From positions 2,542,001-2,606,000 of the forward strand of contig JAJHTX010000004.1 in NCBI GenBank assembly GCA_032164295.1: a DNA stretch of 64,000 nt. Reading direction: 5' to 3'. A program made the position numbers and the translations under genes. This DNA is from Inonotus obliquus (lineage: Eukaryota; Basidiomycota; Agaricomycetes; Hymenochaetales; Hymenochaetaceae). This document shows, one piece after another, positions 12,551 through 23,585 of this stretch. Each line of letters opens with the position of its first letter. Position 1 is the first letter of the stretch. Below the pieces are notes generated by a model. The model saw only the letters and a list, made by a program, of their open reading frames with translations. It was not told the origin of the DNA and did not search any database.

Positions 12551-13369
12551 TTACAGCTTCACCTCCTTCACTCCATCCTTCCAGAATGTAAAGTATGCTG
12601 CAACATTGTAAACATGAGGCTCAGTCTCAAAAATATCTAAGACAAGGAGATCAAAACTCACGAGTAACCCCGTCCTCGCGGTAGTTCAGAAGAGCGATCA
12701 TCCCATCGGGATTCATGCTCTCCCCCGTGTACTGAATACATCAACATCAGAGACACTCAATACTTCTTGATAACCTCGTGGTCTCTCCACTCACGAATTC
12801 GTAATCCTTGAAGTTGGCCAGAATCTTCTTCGCGTACTCACTCGCTCCCTTCTCAAACACCTCAACACGCTCCGGATGCGACTCCTGCAGCTTTGCCTTT
12901 ACTACCTTCATGTACCCCTGTACAGTAGACGCGCACGTTCAGCACCCTAGTCCGTGGATGGGTCAAGCCACCAACTCACCTTAAGGCAGGTCAGGTAGCT
13001 CTTTTTGTCGAACGAGGTGGGCTGAAGCCGGAAGGAGTGCACGACGTTGTTGACCGTCGTTGCACCCTCCTCCAGCGCTTCGTCCTGGTCCTCTGCAGAT
13101 GGGTTGGCGCCTACATCACCAAACTGAGTGTATGCACCAATACAACATCAAGCATGACAACACACCGATATCAACATCCGCGCCTGGTTTAACGACAATC
13201 ATAGAACAGTCCACCTCGTAGACGATATCATCGATGAGCTTCCTATACAAATGTCGAACCAATATGAGTATAGGCATTCTACATCAAGAATGATGTGGAT
13301 ATATGCGCACGTAGGGAAGGCATCGGAGAACATCTCATCGTTTGTAATGACATCCTCGTACAGCAGCAT
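12551..13369 (-). CDS. TMA19: translationally controlled tumour protein (TCTP/Tma19)
   Basis: Six exons (13311-13369, 13166-13242, 12980-13110, 12795-12917, 12662-12731, 12551-12597), 507 nt, 168 aa, the normal TCTP length. It starts M-L-L-Y-E-D-V with the conserved D-E-M-F-S-D-A. The next exon gives KLIDDIVYEVDCSMIVV, then an acidic segment and VVHSFRLQPTSFDKKSYLTC. The end is [23 protein letters not shown], which is diagnostic. TCTP is a small conserved cytosolic protein linked to translation, GTPase regulation and stress, and in yeast associates with ribosomes and mitochondria. It is transcribed away from UTP15 across a 257-bp gap. Confidence 0.96.
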
Positions 13370-13626
13370 TTTGGATACTCTTTTAGAAGAAGTATATGAA
13401 GCGTGAAAGCAAGAGAAACGATTCGAGGAATCTGAGAGATAGAGGGAGAGGGTTGGGTAACAGCCCAGGTTAGATCGACAACAAAACTGCCCGGATATCG
13501 CCGAACTCGCGTAGAAATCACAAATATATTTTTGATATTTTTGGACTTCAAAGTTTTGGAGCCTGAGACCGGGCAGCGTGAACTCGAGACGTCGCCGCCT
13601 CCGCCATCGGCGCAAAACTACCTTCA
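13370..13626. promoter_or_regulatory. bidirectional promoter TCTP/UTP15
   Basis: Only 257 bp separate the two divergent start codons, so both promoters must lie here or overlap. The pairing of a translation-linked gene with a ribosome-biogenesis gene suggests co-regulation; this is inference from position only. Confidence 0.5.
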
Positions 13627-15599
13627 ATGGAATACCAACCAGTGTTAATAAAGCGGCACGCTCGCCCTTCTGCAAAGCGCAACCCAGAATCACGATACTG
13701 GCGTCAATTCAGACACCCCGTCTTCGTCAAGGAGTACGCTCCAGTAACTGCCGTACATTTCTCTCCTACAAAGCCCCATCGTTATGCTGTCACCGCCGCG
13801 ACGCGTGTGCAGATATATGCACCGCGTACGCAGAAAGTTGTCAAGACTATCTCACGGTTTAAGGATGTTGCACGGTCGGGGAATATTCGACAGGACGGGA
13901 AACTTGTCGTTGCGGGAGATGATAGTGGGCTTGTTCAGGTAAGGGATTTTATTATAATGGCACGACGGAACTTCGCTGAAAGGACCTTTAGATATTCGAC
14001 GTTAACTCACGAGCTATCCTCCGTACACTCGATGAACACAAACAACCCGTACACGTTTCCAAATTCTCGCCTTTGGACCGAACACAGGTCCTCTCCTGCT
14101 CAGACGACGCAACAGTCAAACTCTGGGACGTACCCTCTCAAGCGTCCATTACAACCTTCTACGCACATACCGACTACGTCCGATCCGGTCAAGTCGCTCC
14201 CAATAACGCGAACCTCGTACTGACAGGCGCGTACGATGCGACTGTACGTTTATTCGATGCTCGATCTGGACAGTGCGAGATGATAATGGGAGGACCTGAT
14301 AGTCCCTCAGGCTCAAACGTTCTCCCTGTGGAAGACGTATTAATGTTCCCCTCCGGAACCATTGCACTCTCAGCTTCAGGTCCAATCCTCCGAGTATGGG
14401 ACCTCATAGCCGGTGGACGTTGTATTCGTGCATTATCAAATCACCAAAAGACTATCACCTCTCTTTCATTTGACTCTCGCTCGAGTAGGTTGTTGACCGG
14501 TGGTTTGGATCATATGGTCAAAGTGTACGATGTGAGCACTTATAAAGTTGTCCATACTATGCGGTATCCTGCACCTGTACTTTGTCTTGGTATTTCGGTA
14601 CGTCTTCTTTTTCTCAATTTTATGACAATAAATTCAAATGTTTTAACATGATAGCCCGACGATACACATATTGCCGCTGGTATGTCCGACGGGACACTCT
14701 CCATCCGACGTCGGCAACCCAAAGCCTCCGAAACCGCCGCCTCAACCGATCCATTCTCCCTTACGTCCCTCCGCTCAGGAGCCTTCGAATCCTTCCTCCG
14801 CAGCTCAGCCATCACTTCAATCGGAACAGGCCACTTCAAAGAAAAAGTAAAAGGAAAGGGGAAAGCGAAAGGGAAAGCGTTGGGAGACGTCGCTGAATTC
14901 AAGGTTGAAGCGCGTAGAAAACGGAGATTGCGTGCTTATGATAAGTTGCTGAAAAGTTTCAAATACTCTGCTGCGTTGGATGCTGTACTTATGAAGGTTC
15001 GTTATTCCTTTCCCCATCCTCCTTCTTTTCCTCACTACCGCCACACCCCCGATTCACCTCCTTAATCCTATGCTCCTCCCTACTGACACACACGAGCTCT
15101 CAAGCTAACATATCATCCATCCATTCACACCATTACAGCAAGTCCCTCCAACAACAGCATTCTCCCTGATCCAAGAACTGGTCCATCGAGACGGTCTCCG
15201 AATAGCTCTTGGAGGTCGAGATGACGTCCTCCTAGAACCAATCCTACAACTCCTCGTCAAGTATATCGCCGATCCACGATTCGGTGACCTCGCTGCAAGC
15301 GTAGCTGGTGTTCTTCTCGGTACGTTCTCTCTCTTTTCCCTCCGTCCCCCCTCTTCCCTTCCTGTCTTCTTTCTCGCAAGCTATCTCTTACATTGTTTTG
15401 GATTGAAACTTTCTAACCTTTGTTTGGTGTATCGTCAACAGATATGTACGCACCAGTCGTCGGTCAATCCCCTCTAATCGATGCTCTTTTTGTTCGATTA
15501 AGGAAAAAAGTTGATGAGGAACTTAGGTTTCAACGTGAGTTGGTGAAAGTGAAAGGTGCACTTGATATGATTTTCGCCTCTTCAGCTCTTGCTCAATGA
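13627..15599 (+). CDS. UTP15: U3 snoRNP protein Utp15 (t-UTP, WD40)
   Basis: Exons 13627-13938, 13992-14597, 14655-14996, 15139-15319, 15442-15599; 1599 nt, 532 aa. The N-terminus (residues ~20-300) is a WD40 propeller with blades ending VQIY, VQIFDV, VKLWDV, VRLFDA, LRVWDL and VKVYDV. The C-terminal ~150 residues (R-R-R-L-R-A-Y-D-K-L-L-K-S-F-K-Y, then ALIQEL-type helices) match the UTP15 C-terminal domain. Known role: subunit of the t-UTP/UtpA complex that loads on nascent pre-rRNA in the nucleolus for 18S processing. A Lys/Gly-rich insert (KEKVKGKGKAKGKA) sits just before the C-terminal domain. Confidence 0.94.
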
Positions 15600-15756
15600 G
15601 CCCATGTATGTATGTATGTACTGGAGCGAATTTCATTGTTCAGTGTTTCGATTCTTATCATTTCAGAAGCATTAGTTGATTCTGCTCTTTCTTGCTTTCA
15701 TTTGTGTTAGTGCCTCCCGATCACCATACCGCATCCTTAACAATCTATCATTCATT

Positions 15757-15795
15757 CATCCATCCATCCATCCATCCATCCATCCATCCATCCAT
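15757..15795 (+). repeat. (CATC)n tetranucleotide microsatellite
   Basis: About ten uninterrupted CATC units in the UTP15 3' flank, preceded by two ATTC-type variants. Likely length-variable between strains. Confidence 0.95.
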
Positions 15796-16059
15796 TCCCA
15801 CCGAAATAATTATGTGTGTATGCTGACTCCTACGTACATAACACACTGCATGCATCAAGATTCGCAAACATGTTGCTTTTAGATCCTACATAATTAGCAC
15901 ATAACACAAGTCATCCAAACGGTACGCATTCTTTTCTTAGCTTCAACTCCGACTACGGGACTGAAGCTGTCGACCAAGAAAAACTTCCAAGCGTCCCGCT
16001 CGCTCAGAAGCCTGCCGTGTCCAAGACTCGAGATCGAGGTTGAAATCGAAATCGAGAAA

Positions 16060-18533
16060 CTAGCAAGCCTCAAGGAACGCAATAAGTCCGCCTAAAATCT
16101 CTTTTTGCGGTGGTGACGCATCGTCCGTCGTTTGCGCGGCTGCCGCAGAACCGTCCTCGTCAATGTTATCCCGGAATACTTTGAGGATTTCTACGACGTC
16201 TTGTAATGTTCGACCTTTACGCTTTAGCATTTGTTGTGCGTGTGCGCGTACCTGGAAGAAAAGAAAGAACATCATTTTAGCATCCCTACGATCTATGATG
16301 GAACCGGGCAAGAAGCATGAGGAGGTTATGAATTAAACCTGACGTACCCCATCATCTTCCATACAAACCCAAGCCAACACATAATCCACAGTCTGCAAAG
16401 TATACAACCCACCATCCAACCGTCTAAGATACCACCTATCCTCCTCAACCGCTCCAACCTCCTCTCCATCTCCCTCCATCTCTTTCCTCTCGCTAGCGAT
16501 CTCCCTATCAACAACTGCCAACCTTGCTATAGCACCCTCCCGAAGATCTAATAACCGATCAACTTTCTCGTATGTATTTTCGACGAATTTCGCTAGAACA
16601 CGCATGCGTGGAGGGGAATCGGAGGGGAGATTTGTGAAGAGGGAGGAGAGGATACCGAGGATGTGAGCTGTTGAATCTGAGATTGCTGAGGATGGGTTGG
16701 CTTTCCCCTTCTTGGATGATTATAGGTAGATGGAGTAAGATGTTCAGCATGAGATGGTAGGATAAAAAAGACGCTATAGTTAAACCTACCTTGCCCATGA
16801 ATGCAGAGAATAAGGATTTTAGACCCAGAGCTTCCACGAAGGTTTCGCAACAGGCCGTTCCAGCAGGACCGGACATGGCAAAATCAAGTACTTTGATGCA
16901 CTGGGGTGAAGAGTCCTTTTTCTCTCTAAATTCCATATTGAGATCAGTATTTTCGAGTCACGACTACAAATACTCACTTTAGCATGAGAACCATGAGATC
17001 AATGCCCTCTGCGTCGAGGAAATATTTTTTGTTCTCTGGTTCTTGCAAAGCTGCGCACAAAGCGTCGAAGACATTCTCCATGAACTCTTCTTCGTCTGCA
17101 TCTACAGGATCTCGTCTTCGGAATTGCTAGCATAATAAACATCAGAGGAATGAAGGAAACCAGAACCACGCCAAAATACTCACAGAAAGCACTCTCAAGG
17201 TCGGATCTATTCCGTCCGTTTTACCAAATGTCAAACGATTTGGCCTGCTATCGAGCAAGATTGCCAGGATTTCGGCAGCGTATGTCCGGTTTCCGTCGTG
17301 TTCCTTCGCTTCAATTCGTTTTATCAACCAAGGAAGGATATTCGTTTTGGACGTCAAACGTTGACCGAGTTCCGGATTTATCCCCAAGATACTCTCAAAG
17401 ATACCTACATCATGCATGAGCGAGGCTTTATTGTGCAAACAAGTAAATATTCTCTTACCCAAGATGTCAAAGACACCTTGTCGATCGCTTTCCTCCACCT
17501 CGCTCAATCTTGGTAAGTTATCTACCAATAGTTCAAGTATCGATTCACCAAGCTACAGAAGTCATCAGCCCAAGAGAGTAGTTGAAGAAGCGGTCAAACT
17601 TACGAGAGCATCGACTAAAGATCTAATCGCCTCTTCCCTACCCTCCGTCTCGTCGTTTTCATCTTCGTTGTCCACACCTGCATCTTCGTCAATAAGCTCA
17701 TTGATAAGTTGGACGACATCAATCATTATATCGGCGTTTTCATGGCTCATTAGCCCGATGAGCTTTGATACGGCTCCGGATTTTACGAGCTCCGGATAAG
17801 CAAGAACAGGCGCTTGAGAGAGAGGCAAAAGGTCCTTTATCGCGCTGTCGAGGTCCGCTTCGGAATCAATGAATCTGATGACCGCATCAGTATGTATCTC
17901 GACATAGGGACATCGATAACGTACTTCGAAGGGTCGTTTGGATATTTCGACCGCTGGTCTTGGTTCTTGTCAGCAGCGCGCTCGAATCGCATGAGCAGTC
18001 TTCGAATCCGAGTGATCGTCAGTCCTTCATTCTATCGACATCTAGTCTCAGCACAGTCAGACAAGTCTGCCGAAGCAAGCTGATACTTACGTCGTCATCC
18101 AGTGTTCCTTCTCCGCCCGCTTTGTCAAATATGTTGAGAATGGTCTTCTGCTCCTCGGTTAATCCTCCACCAAAGAAACGACCTTCTTGATCCTCTTCAG
18201 CAAAGTAATCTGCATCATTTCCAGGAGCAAATTCTTCAGCGACCTCGAAGCTCCCTTCCTCGTCATCGACATCTTGCACGGTGGTAGCTCGTGAACTTCC
18301 CTTGCTGGAGGAGCCATTCGGTTCCGGAGGTGTTGGTTGTGCGAACGTCGAAGATAATGGTGCTTCAACTTTCATACGCTTGAGCACCTCTGGCGTAGGA
18401 GCTTCAGGCATTCGCCTCTTGTTGCCTCCAGTAGGCAATTTTGGTGCCTGCTTCACGAAAACAATCCAGCTGAGCGCGTTTGCCACGAATCAACAGAGCG
18501 AATCCGCACCTTGAAGAGCTTATCAATGTCCAT
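16060..18533 (-). CDS. CTNNBL1: beta-catenin-like protein 1 (CTNNBL1), spliceosome-associated Arm protein
   Basis: Multi-exon gene. Exon 1 (M-D-I-D-K-L-F-K) starts at 18533. The next exon gives an N-terminal basic region (KRRMPEAPTPEVLKRMKVEA) resembling a nuclear localisation signal, then an acidic linker. Armadillo-like repeats follow: LIGLMSHENADIMIDVVQLI-type helices, then IFESILGINPELGQRL and A-E-I-L-A-I-L-L-D-S-R-P-N-R. Further on, QCIKVLDFAMSGPAGT and E-K-V-D-R-L-L-D-L match human CTNNBL1 blocks (ALKVLDHAMIGPEGT, EKVDRLMEL). YLRRLDGGLYTLQTVDYVLA corresponds to FYLRRLDAGLFVLQHICYIMA. The end carries MLKRKGRTLQDVVEILKVF like the family's RGSSIKIVRHIIKEY. Known role: Prp19/CDC5L-complex partner that binds nuclear localisation signals. 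I did not place every splice exactly. Confidence 0.92.
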
Positions 18534-18793
18534 GGTGAGTCAGGCGTATCTCCTGTCCCTCGATTCTTCAAAGCCTTTTAGCTGAATTACTCTGCTGTTT
18601 GGTCGGAATGAGAGCGAAGTAAGAGATACAAGCCAAGATGTCATGACCGCGTTACCTGGTTTGACGCGTCGATCTCTTGCCAAATAAGCTTATTTGCACA
18701 TGTGTGGCTCAAGCAGTGTCTATTAGTCACGCTGTGACATGAGTCACCAACATTCCACTCAGTTCGACACTCTACTCTTGCCCTTCAGCAATC
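18534..18793. promoter_or_regulatory. divergent promoter CTNNBL1/RBM42
   Basis: 260 bp between divergent start codons of two mRNA-processing factors. No specific binding site recognised. Confidence 0.4.
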
Positions 18794-19620
18794 ATGAACA
18801 ACAACCCGTTCTATCCAACAAACGGACGACCGCAAGCCCCAAACTACTCCGATACCAATCCGTATCTTCAGGGTTACACTAATTCTTCATACTCAACTCC
18901 TGGCGCATCAGGATCGTCCTCGGGTCACCATGCACCTGTCCCAGCAAACGCCTACGAGTACGATGTTGGCATTCTCGCACAGCAGAGTGTCTATGTCCCA
19001 GGCGCGATGATTGACAAGCGTGGAGGAGCAGGCGGCAAGGTTGCGAAAGGTGGGAAGCGTACGACAGTGCTACGGAAAGGGGCAGGTAAAGTCTGGGAAG
19101 ACCAGACTCTGCTTGAGTGGGATTCTAGTAAGCATTCTCCACTTGTCCTTTCGAATATCGTCTAATATCGGATGTGCATCTTTGTAGGCTGGTTCAGGCT
19201 CTTCGTTGGTGATCTGAGTAACGATGTCTCTGATGACGTCCTCGCCAACGCCTTCGATAAGTATCCATCATTCACGAAGGCTCGTGTCATTCGCGACCGT
19301 CTAAGCCAGAAGGTATGTCCTTATCCTTCTCACCCGTATCCATCTGTTGATTGATAACTGTAGGCTAAGTTTGGCTTTGTGGCCTTCTCTGACCCGGAGG
19401 ACTTCCTGAAAGCCTGGAAGGAAATGGATGGTAAGTTCATCCTTTCCATCGGTCATGAGGTTCTTCCTGATGATGCATCTTTGCAGGCAAGTACGTAGGT
19501 AACAGACCTATTAAGCTTAGGAAAGCAGATAACAACATCCGCCCGGTTGAGATCGGGCATAGGAAAGCTAAACAGCTTGAGAAGGAGTTGAAGAAGAATA
19601 GACGGAGCAAGCCTTACTAG
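18794..19620 (+). CDS. RBM42-like RNA-binding protein
   Basis: Four exons (18794-19127, 19188-19312, 19364-19430, 19487-19620), 219 aa. The N-terminal half is Asn/Pro/Ser/Tyr-rich and ends in a basic Gly-Lys patch and D-Q-T-L-L-E-W. The C-terminal half is one RRM: RNP2 is LFVGDL and RNP1 is KFGFVAF, with conserved helix A-N-A-F-D-K-Y-P-S-F. It closes GKYVGNRPIKLRKA with a basic tail. The WFRLFVGDL start and VGNRPIKLRK end are the signature of RBM42, a spliceosome-linked protein. It is shorter than animal RBM42, as fungal members are. Confidence 0.88.
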
Positions 19621-20041
19621 ACGTCATTCGTCCTTGTCCGACCCTTGTGGCGCAATAGCTTGTCTCCTCCGTACGTGTTGGTCTTTCGATTCGTAGAACT
19701 TCTCACAGCCTTTGTGCTTCTGATTATCAGATTACATGAAGTAGACTGCGTCTGAATGGTCAGTGTCGTATAAATATGTTGACGTTATAACAGCTATTAT
19801 TGTACTTTCTGTTTCAGAACTAAGTACTTTGCAACTCAACGGACTAATGTGTGGATCGGCTCTTCCACTTAGTGATTAAGCAAAGCTGTGAGTAAATGAC
19901 TGTCCTGCGAGTTTACGATAGAGGCGCATATTATAAGCATAGACAGCCTATCTGGCCTTTGAGCAGGTGTAGTACATGAACATAATGAAAACAAAGCAAC
20001 ACATATCATCGACTGTACGAACACGTAGAAAAGGCGGGAGT
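19621..20041. other. intergenic, convergent 3' ends
   Basis: 421 bp between the RBM42-like stop and the RPL5 stop. 3' UTR sequence; no gene seen. Confidence 0.5.
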
Positions 20042-21036
20042 CTACTCGTCGTCCTCTTCCGCCTCGGCCTCTGCACTCTGTCCAGCCCGGAATGCCTTGA
20101 TCTTGGCATCGATCTTCTCCTTGCGTTGCTCGTGGGTAAGACGTGGCGTCTTGTATTTGAGTGTCTCTGCTTTCCAATCCTTCGTCTTTTCGGTAGGCTT
20201 GAACGTAGGATCTTCTCGGATTGCGGCGTATGCATTCGTGTAGATCTCCTCAATGTCATCTGAACCGATACCATCGGCGAGGTAAGTCGAGAATTGTTTC
20301 TTGAAACGTTCGTCATCCTCCTCTTCAAGTGATTCCATGTATTCCGCGACGTGACCACCGAAGATGTACTTCTTGAGTACCTCAGCGTCGAGTTGCTTCG
20401 TCTCGATGTCGTAGCCAGGGAAACGTCTCTCGGAGTGAGGGATGTAGATACCACCATCTGATGCGCCTTTCATTGCGCCGAAGACACGAGAACCAGTTGA
20501 TGTACGACGGAGACCAACGTCGAGGAAGCATTTGAAGGGACGTGGTGCGTCATCGTCGTCGAGTGCCTCGGTAAGAGTCAGTTCACCAGTAGGCTCGGTA
20601 ACACCCTCGTATTTGTCTGCCAAGTTGAGCTTAGTGAGTGCGCGACGAGCGCAGAGAAGTCCAGTCGCATAAGCTAGTCATAGACAAAAACTTTCGGTTA
20701 GAACAACTCAAGATAGAAACTGTATATTTTCCAAGTCTCCTCACCAGCAGTCCAATTCGTCAATCCATGGTTAATCCCATAACGTGGCAACTCTTTCGAA
20801 GTCGCAGCAGCGAAGACAAAGTCACCCTGCAATCTAGCATACACAATTTGAACGATAATCTGCTTATTCGTAAAGCGGACTACGAGACGGTATTTCGGTG
20901 CGTTATATTTGTTCTTTGCTTGTGTGATGAGGCGTTTGCGTGCGTAGTAGTCGGTTTTGCCTTCCCGACGTCGGCGGTACTTGACTTGGAAACGGGAAAA
21001 GTACGCGTTCGATTTTTGTTTCTTGACGAACGGCAT
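20042..21036 (-). CDS. RPL5: ribosomal protein L5 (uL18)
   Basis: Two coding exons (20745-21036 and 20042-20673), 307 aa. It starts [20 protein letters not shown]. Family blocks present are [26 protein letters not shown], and [20 protein letters not shown]. These bind 5S rRNA and make part of the central protuberance; Rpl5 enters pre-60S particles with Rpl11 and 5S rRNA. The C-terminus is basic ([16 protein letters not shown]) and then acidic. The 5' flank (21037-21330) contains GT..AG-like pieces suggesting a 5' UTR intron, common in ribosomal protein genes. Confidence 0.97.
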
Positions 21037-21414
21037 CTAGAAAGGAGGAGAGAAGAGTTAGCTACTGAAATTATTCATGGTATCCTTGACATCCTTCATG
21101 TGTCCGTACAATCCATCGTTTCCCTCAACTAAACTGCGCCCAGCCATGCCTCTAATGCCTCCGAAGTACACTCCAGACACACTCAGGACAATCCAAATGG
21201 CAAAATGATGCTTACCTTGATGTCCTCGACGTCGGTGGTCGGATTGATAGATTTTGTGTATGCTTTGGTGAAATGAAGCCAATCTCAGTGGCTGTGCATT
21301 TGAGTTGTCAGTTCGACTCACGGTCTCTGCGACTTTACATTTAAAACAACGACCTTTCTCAATACGCTCTTTAATGAAGTCCAGCTAAATATTTCATCGA
21401 CTATTACGGTTACG
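21037..21414. other. RPL5 5' flank
   Basis: 378 bp upstream of RPL5 and downstream of the small secreted protein gene. A probable 5' UTR/leader and promoter for RPL5. No coding sequence recognised. Confidence 0.4.
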
Positions 21415-21993
21415 TTAATCAGAAAGCATAACGCTAATATTCTTCGTCTCCAATATAGGTTGCAGACCAGCCTATCCATATTATCAGTTGGCGCTGAGCA
21501 TAAAGTGAAGCAGCTTACTCCAACCAAGCTACACTCAGGGTGCTATTACCTGTAACTTGTCCCTCCTCGGGGATAGTCACTGTCTTTGATTTACTCAGTC
21601 AGCGCGGAATGTAAAATCACTGTAGAACGGATTGGGAAGGACATACAAAACTCTGATACATTGGTTTGTTCCTTTCATGCAGAGTGGGAGTATAATTTCC
21701 AGCAGAGAGCATTAATATTGTACCCAGAGTTGGAGTGCTCGTATCGATTGAAACGGGCGCGATTCCCAATGCGACGCTGACGTGCTGGAAGTTCGTCAAA
21801 CCATTCTGCCAGAATTAATCGGGTTAGCATTGATTGTTCGTTCAGTGGTTATTCTCACAGCCGAATCGAGTTCTATAGCGATTGTCGAACCTGGAGTTAA
21901 CGTCTCTCCTGGTGCAGGAGCGGCTATAGAAACCATCTGCCCCAAAGTTGGAAGTGCAACGAGGGTGGCAGAGACGAGAGAAATGAGCTTCAT
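21415..21993 (-). CDS. small secreted hypothetical protein
   Basis: Starts at 21993 with a clear signal peptide (MKLISLVSATLVALPTLGQ). Exon 2 reads N-G-L-T-N-F-Q-H-V-S-V-A-L-G-I, then L-S-A-G-N-Y-T-P-T-L-H-E. Exon 3 (T-V-T-I-P-E-E-G-Q-V-T-G-N-S-T-L-S) uses an AAAG acceptor, since the later CAG would give an immediate stop. It resembles the small beta-rich secreted proteins common in Agaricomycetes; I cannot name a function. The last exon is unresolved. The attractive tail L-Q-P-I-L-E-T-K-N-I-S-V-M-L-S-D with stop at 21415 is in frame only with a weak GTAGCT donor. The stronger GTAAGC donor reads out of frame. It may be a sequencing slip, a decayed gene, or a real non-canonical splice. Confidence 0.5.
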
Positions 21994-22454
21994 GTTTAAG
22001 AGTAGCTTTCCTGGCTTAGTATTCCAGCAGGTCTATGAATTGTGGCTGGATTTCAATCCAATGAGGTTACGGGGAAGTGCTTATATTGGCTGCAGAATGC
22101 GGGCCAGAGACGTAATGTGTAGCGATACCGACTCTCCCTCCGCTTGTGCCGAAGTGGCGCGCTGTATCCTGAAGTGTTTTGCGGAAGCACATCTGTCTTT
22201 AACATCATGGACTTGTGGAGTATGTCAGAAGCAGAAGCAATTCGAGCCATTGCCGTATTGGACAGCGGGGTAGTCAAAATTTGCAAGTTAGGAACATGTA
22301 AATGGGTTGTGGTAGATCATGACGTGTCGAAGATGAGGACACTATCCACACTCTCTTTTGACTGTTGCATTCGTCTTGGTCCCGAGGTGAATATCAATAC
22401 ACCTACATATACTATTATTGACAAGAAGCTCGGTGGAATCCTGTACTGTGTTCT
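21994..22454. other. intergenic
   Basis: 461 bp between the small secreted protein start and the acetylesterase stop. Promoter of the former plus 3' UTR of the latter; no other gene seen. Confidence 0.4.
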
Positions 22455-23585
22455 TTAGACACAGTTGCCTATGCAAACATTTCAGCAAGTAATAACAAAG
22501 TCGTGGGAAAGGACTTACTCGGAACAACAGTTGTGTTTGATACGAAATTGAACAATGGATTAGAGGAGTCACAGAGTACGCCTCGAACGAAGGTCTGCGC
22601 AACGATGTCTGCTCCTGTGTAAGACTCAATAAGTAGTGGGAGAATATTATAGAGGTTGGTGACTTTACCGGTAGGGGATGTGTGGGTATGATCTGTGAGG
22701 ATGGGTTAGTCACAGCTCATCTCCCACAGTGTAAATGACACCTCTTACCGATAGGATAAAGAGCGTTCACCGCCGTCTCACCAAGGGTCTGGTATTCCTC
22801 AATGACCAGACCGAAATGATTGACGTACGAGGCGCCAGTGTCCTGATTTTGCCAGAGCATCAACGAGTTACTTCCTTTCTCATTGGATTTGAATGTACAT
22901 ACCTCCGCAGCGGTCTGGGCATAATCCACGAAGCGCGATTCGCCAAATCCGACGTCGAAAGGGTTATCCGGAGTCTGAGAAGATACTATGACCTTTGCGG
23001 ACTTGGCTTGCAGAGCATTCACTGCATCTTCAATGTACCTGGCATTAGAAGATGATCAGGTAAAGTTCCAGATGGATAAAAGAGCAGTAGCCTCACTTGT
23101 TGAAGGTAAACACTGTCGTGCCATTCCTACAGGTGACGGAATATTTCGTGAGCTGGCACATTACATCATCCAAAAAGGCTTACACGTCGCATGTCGTCGT
23201 CGTATCTGCTCCAGCGCAAACACCTCTGGTTGATGCGGAAGGTCCACCACCGTCATTGTGACCGAACTCGATGACGACAATGTCGCCTGGAGCGACAGTA
23301 TTGATGATCGTATCGACTGACAATTCGCGTCAGAAACACACTTCAAGAGGACGGACTAGAAGACAACCTACATCGTCCTTCATCTGTATAGCTCCTAGAA
23401 CTCCTTCCCGCAACAGCATTGTTCACTACGGGGATATTGAGGTAGTTTCCGATAAAGACTCCCCAGCCAATGAGGGCACTATTTCCATCATCTGCGGCCA
23501 TGGTAGAATCACCTGCCAGGTAGAGTGTCGCCGCCCTGGCAGATGCGGACGCCAACAGGATGCCAGCAGCCAGCTTCGGGGACAT
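22455..23585 (-). CDS. rhamnogalacturonan acetylesterase (CE12, GDSL/SGNH)
   Basis: Eight exons (23372-23585, 23184-23316, 23097-23126, 22903-23038, 22749-22842, 22669-22692, 22519-22614, 22455-22468), 741 nt, 246 aa. After a signal peptide ([18 protein letters not shown]) comes L-A-G-D-S-T-M, holding the catalytic Ser of block I. Next are [18 protein letters not shown] (block II Gly), [10 protein letters not shown] (block III Asn) and DHTHTS (block V Asp/His). These are the SGNH residues and the typical CE12 spacing; SSQTPDNPF and a trailing Cys also match. It should be secreted and remove acetyl groups from the rhamnogalacturonan-I backbone of pectin, helping plant cell wall breakdown. All catalytic residues are intact. 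Confidence 0.9.
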
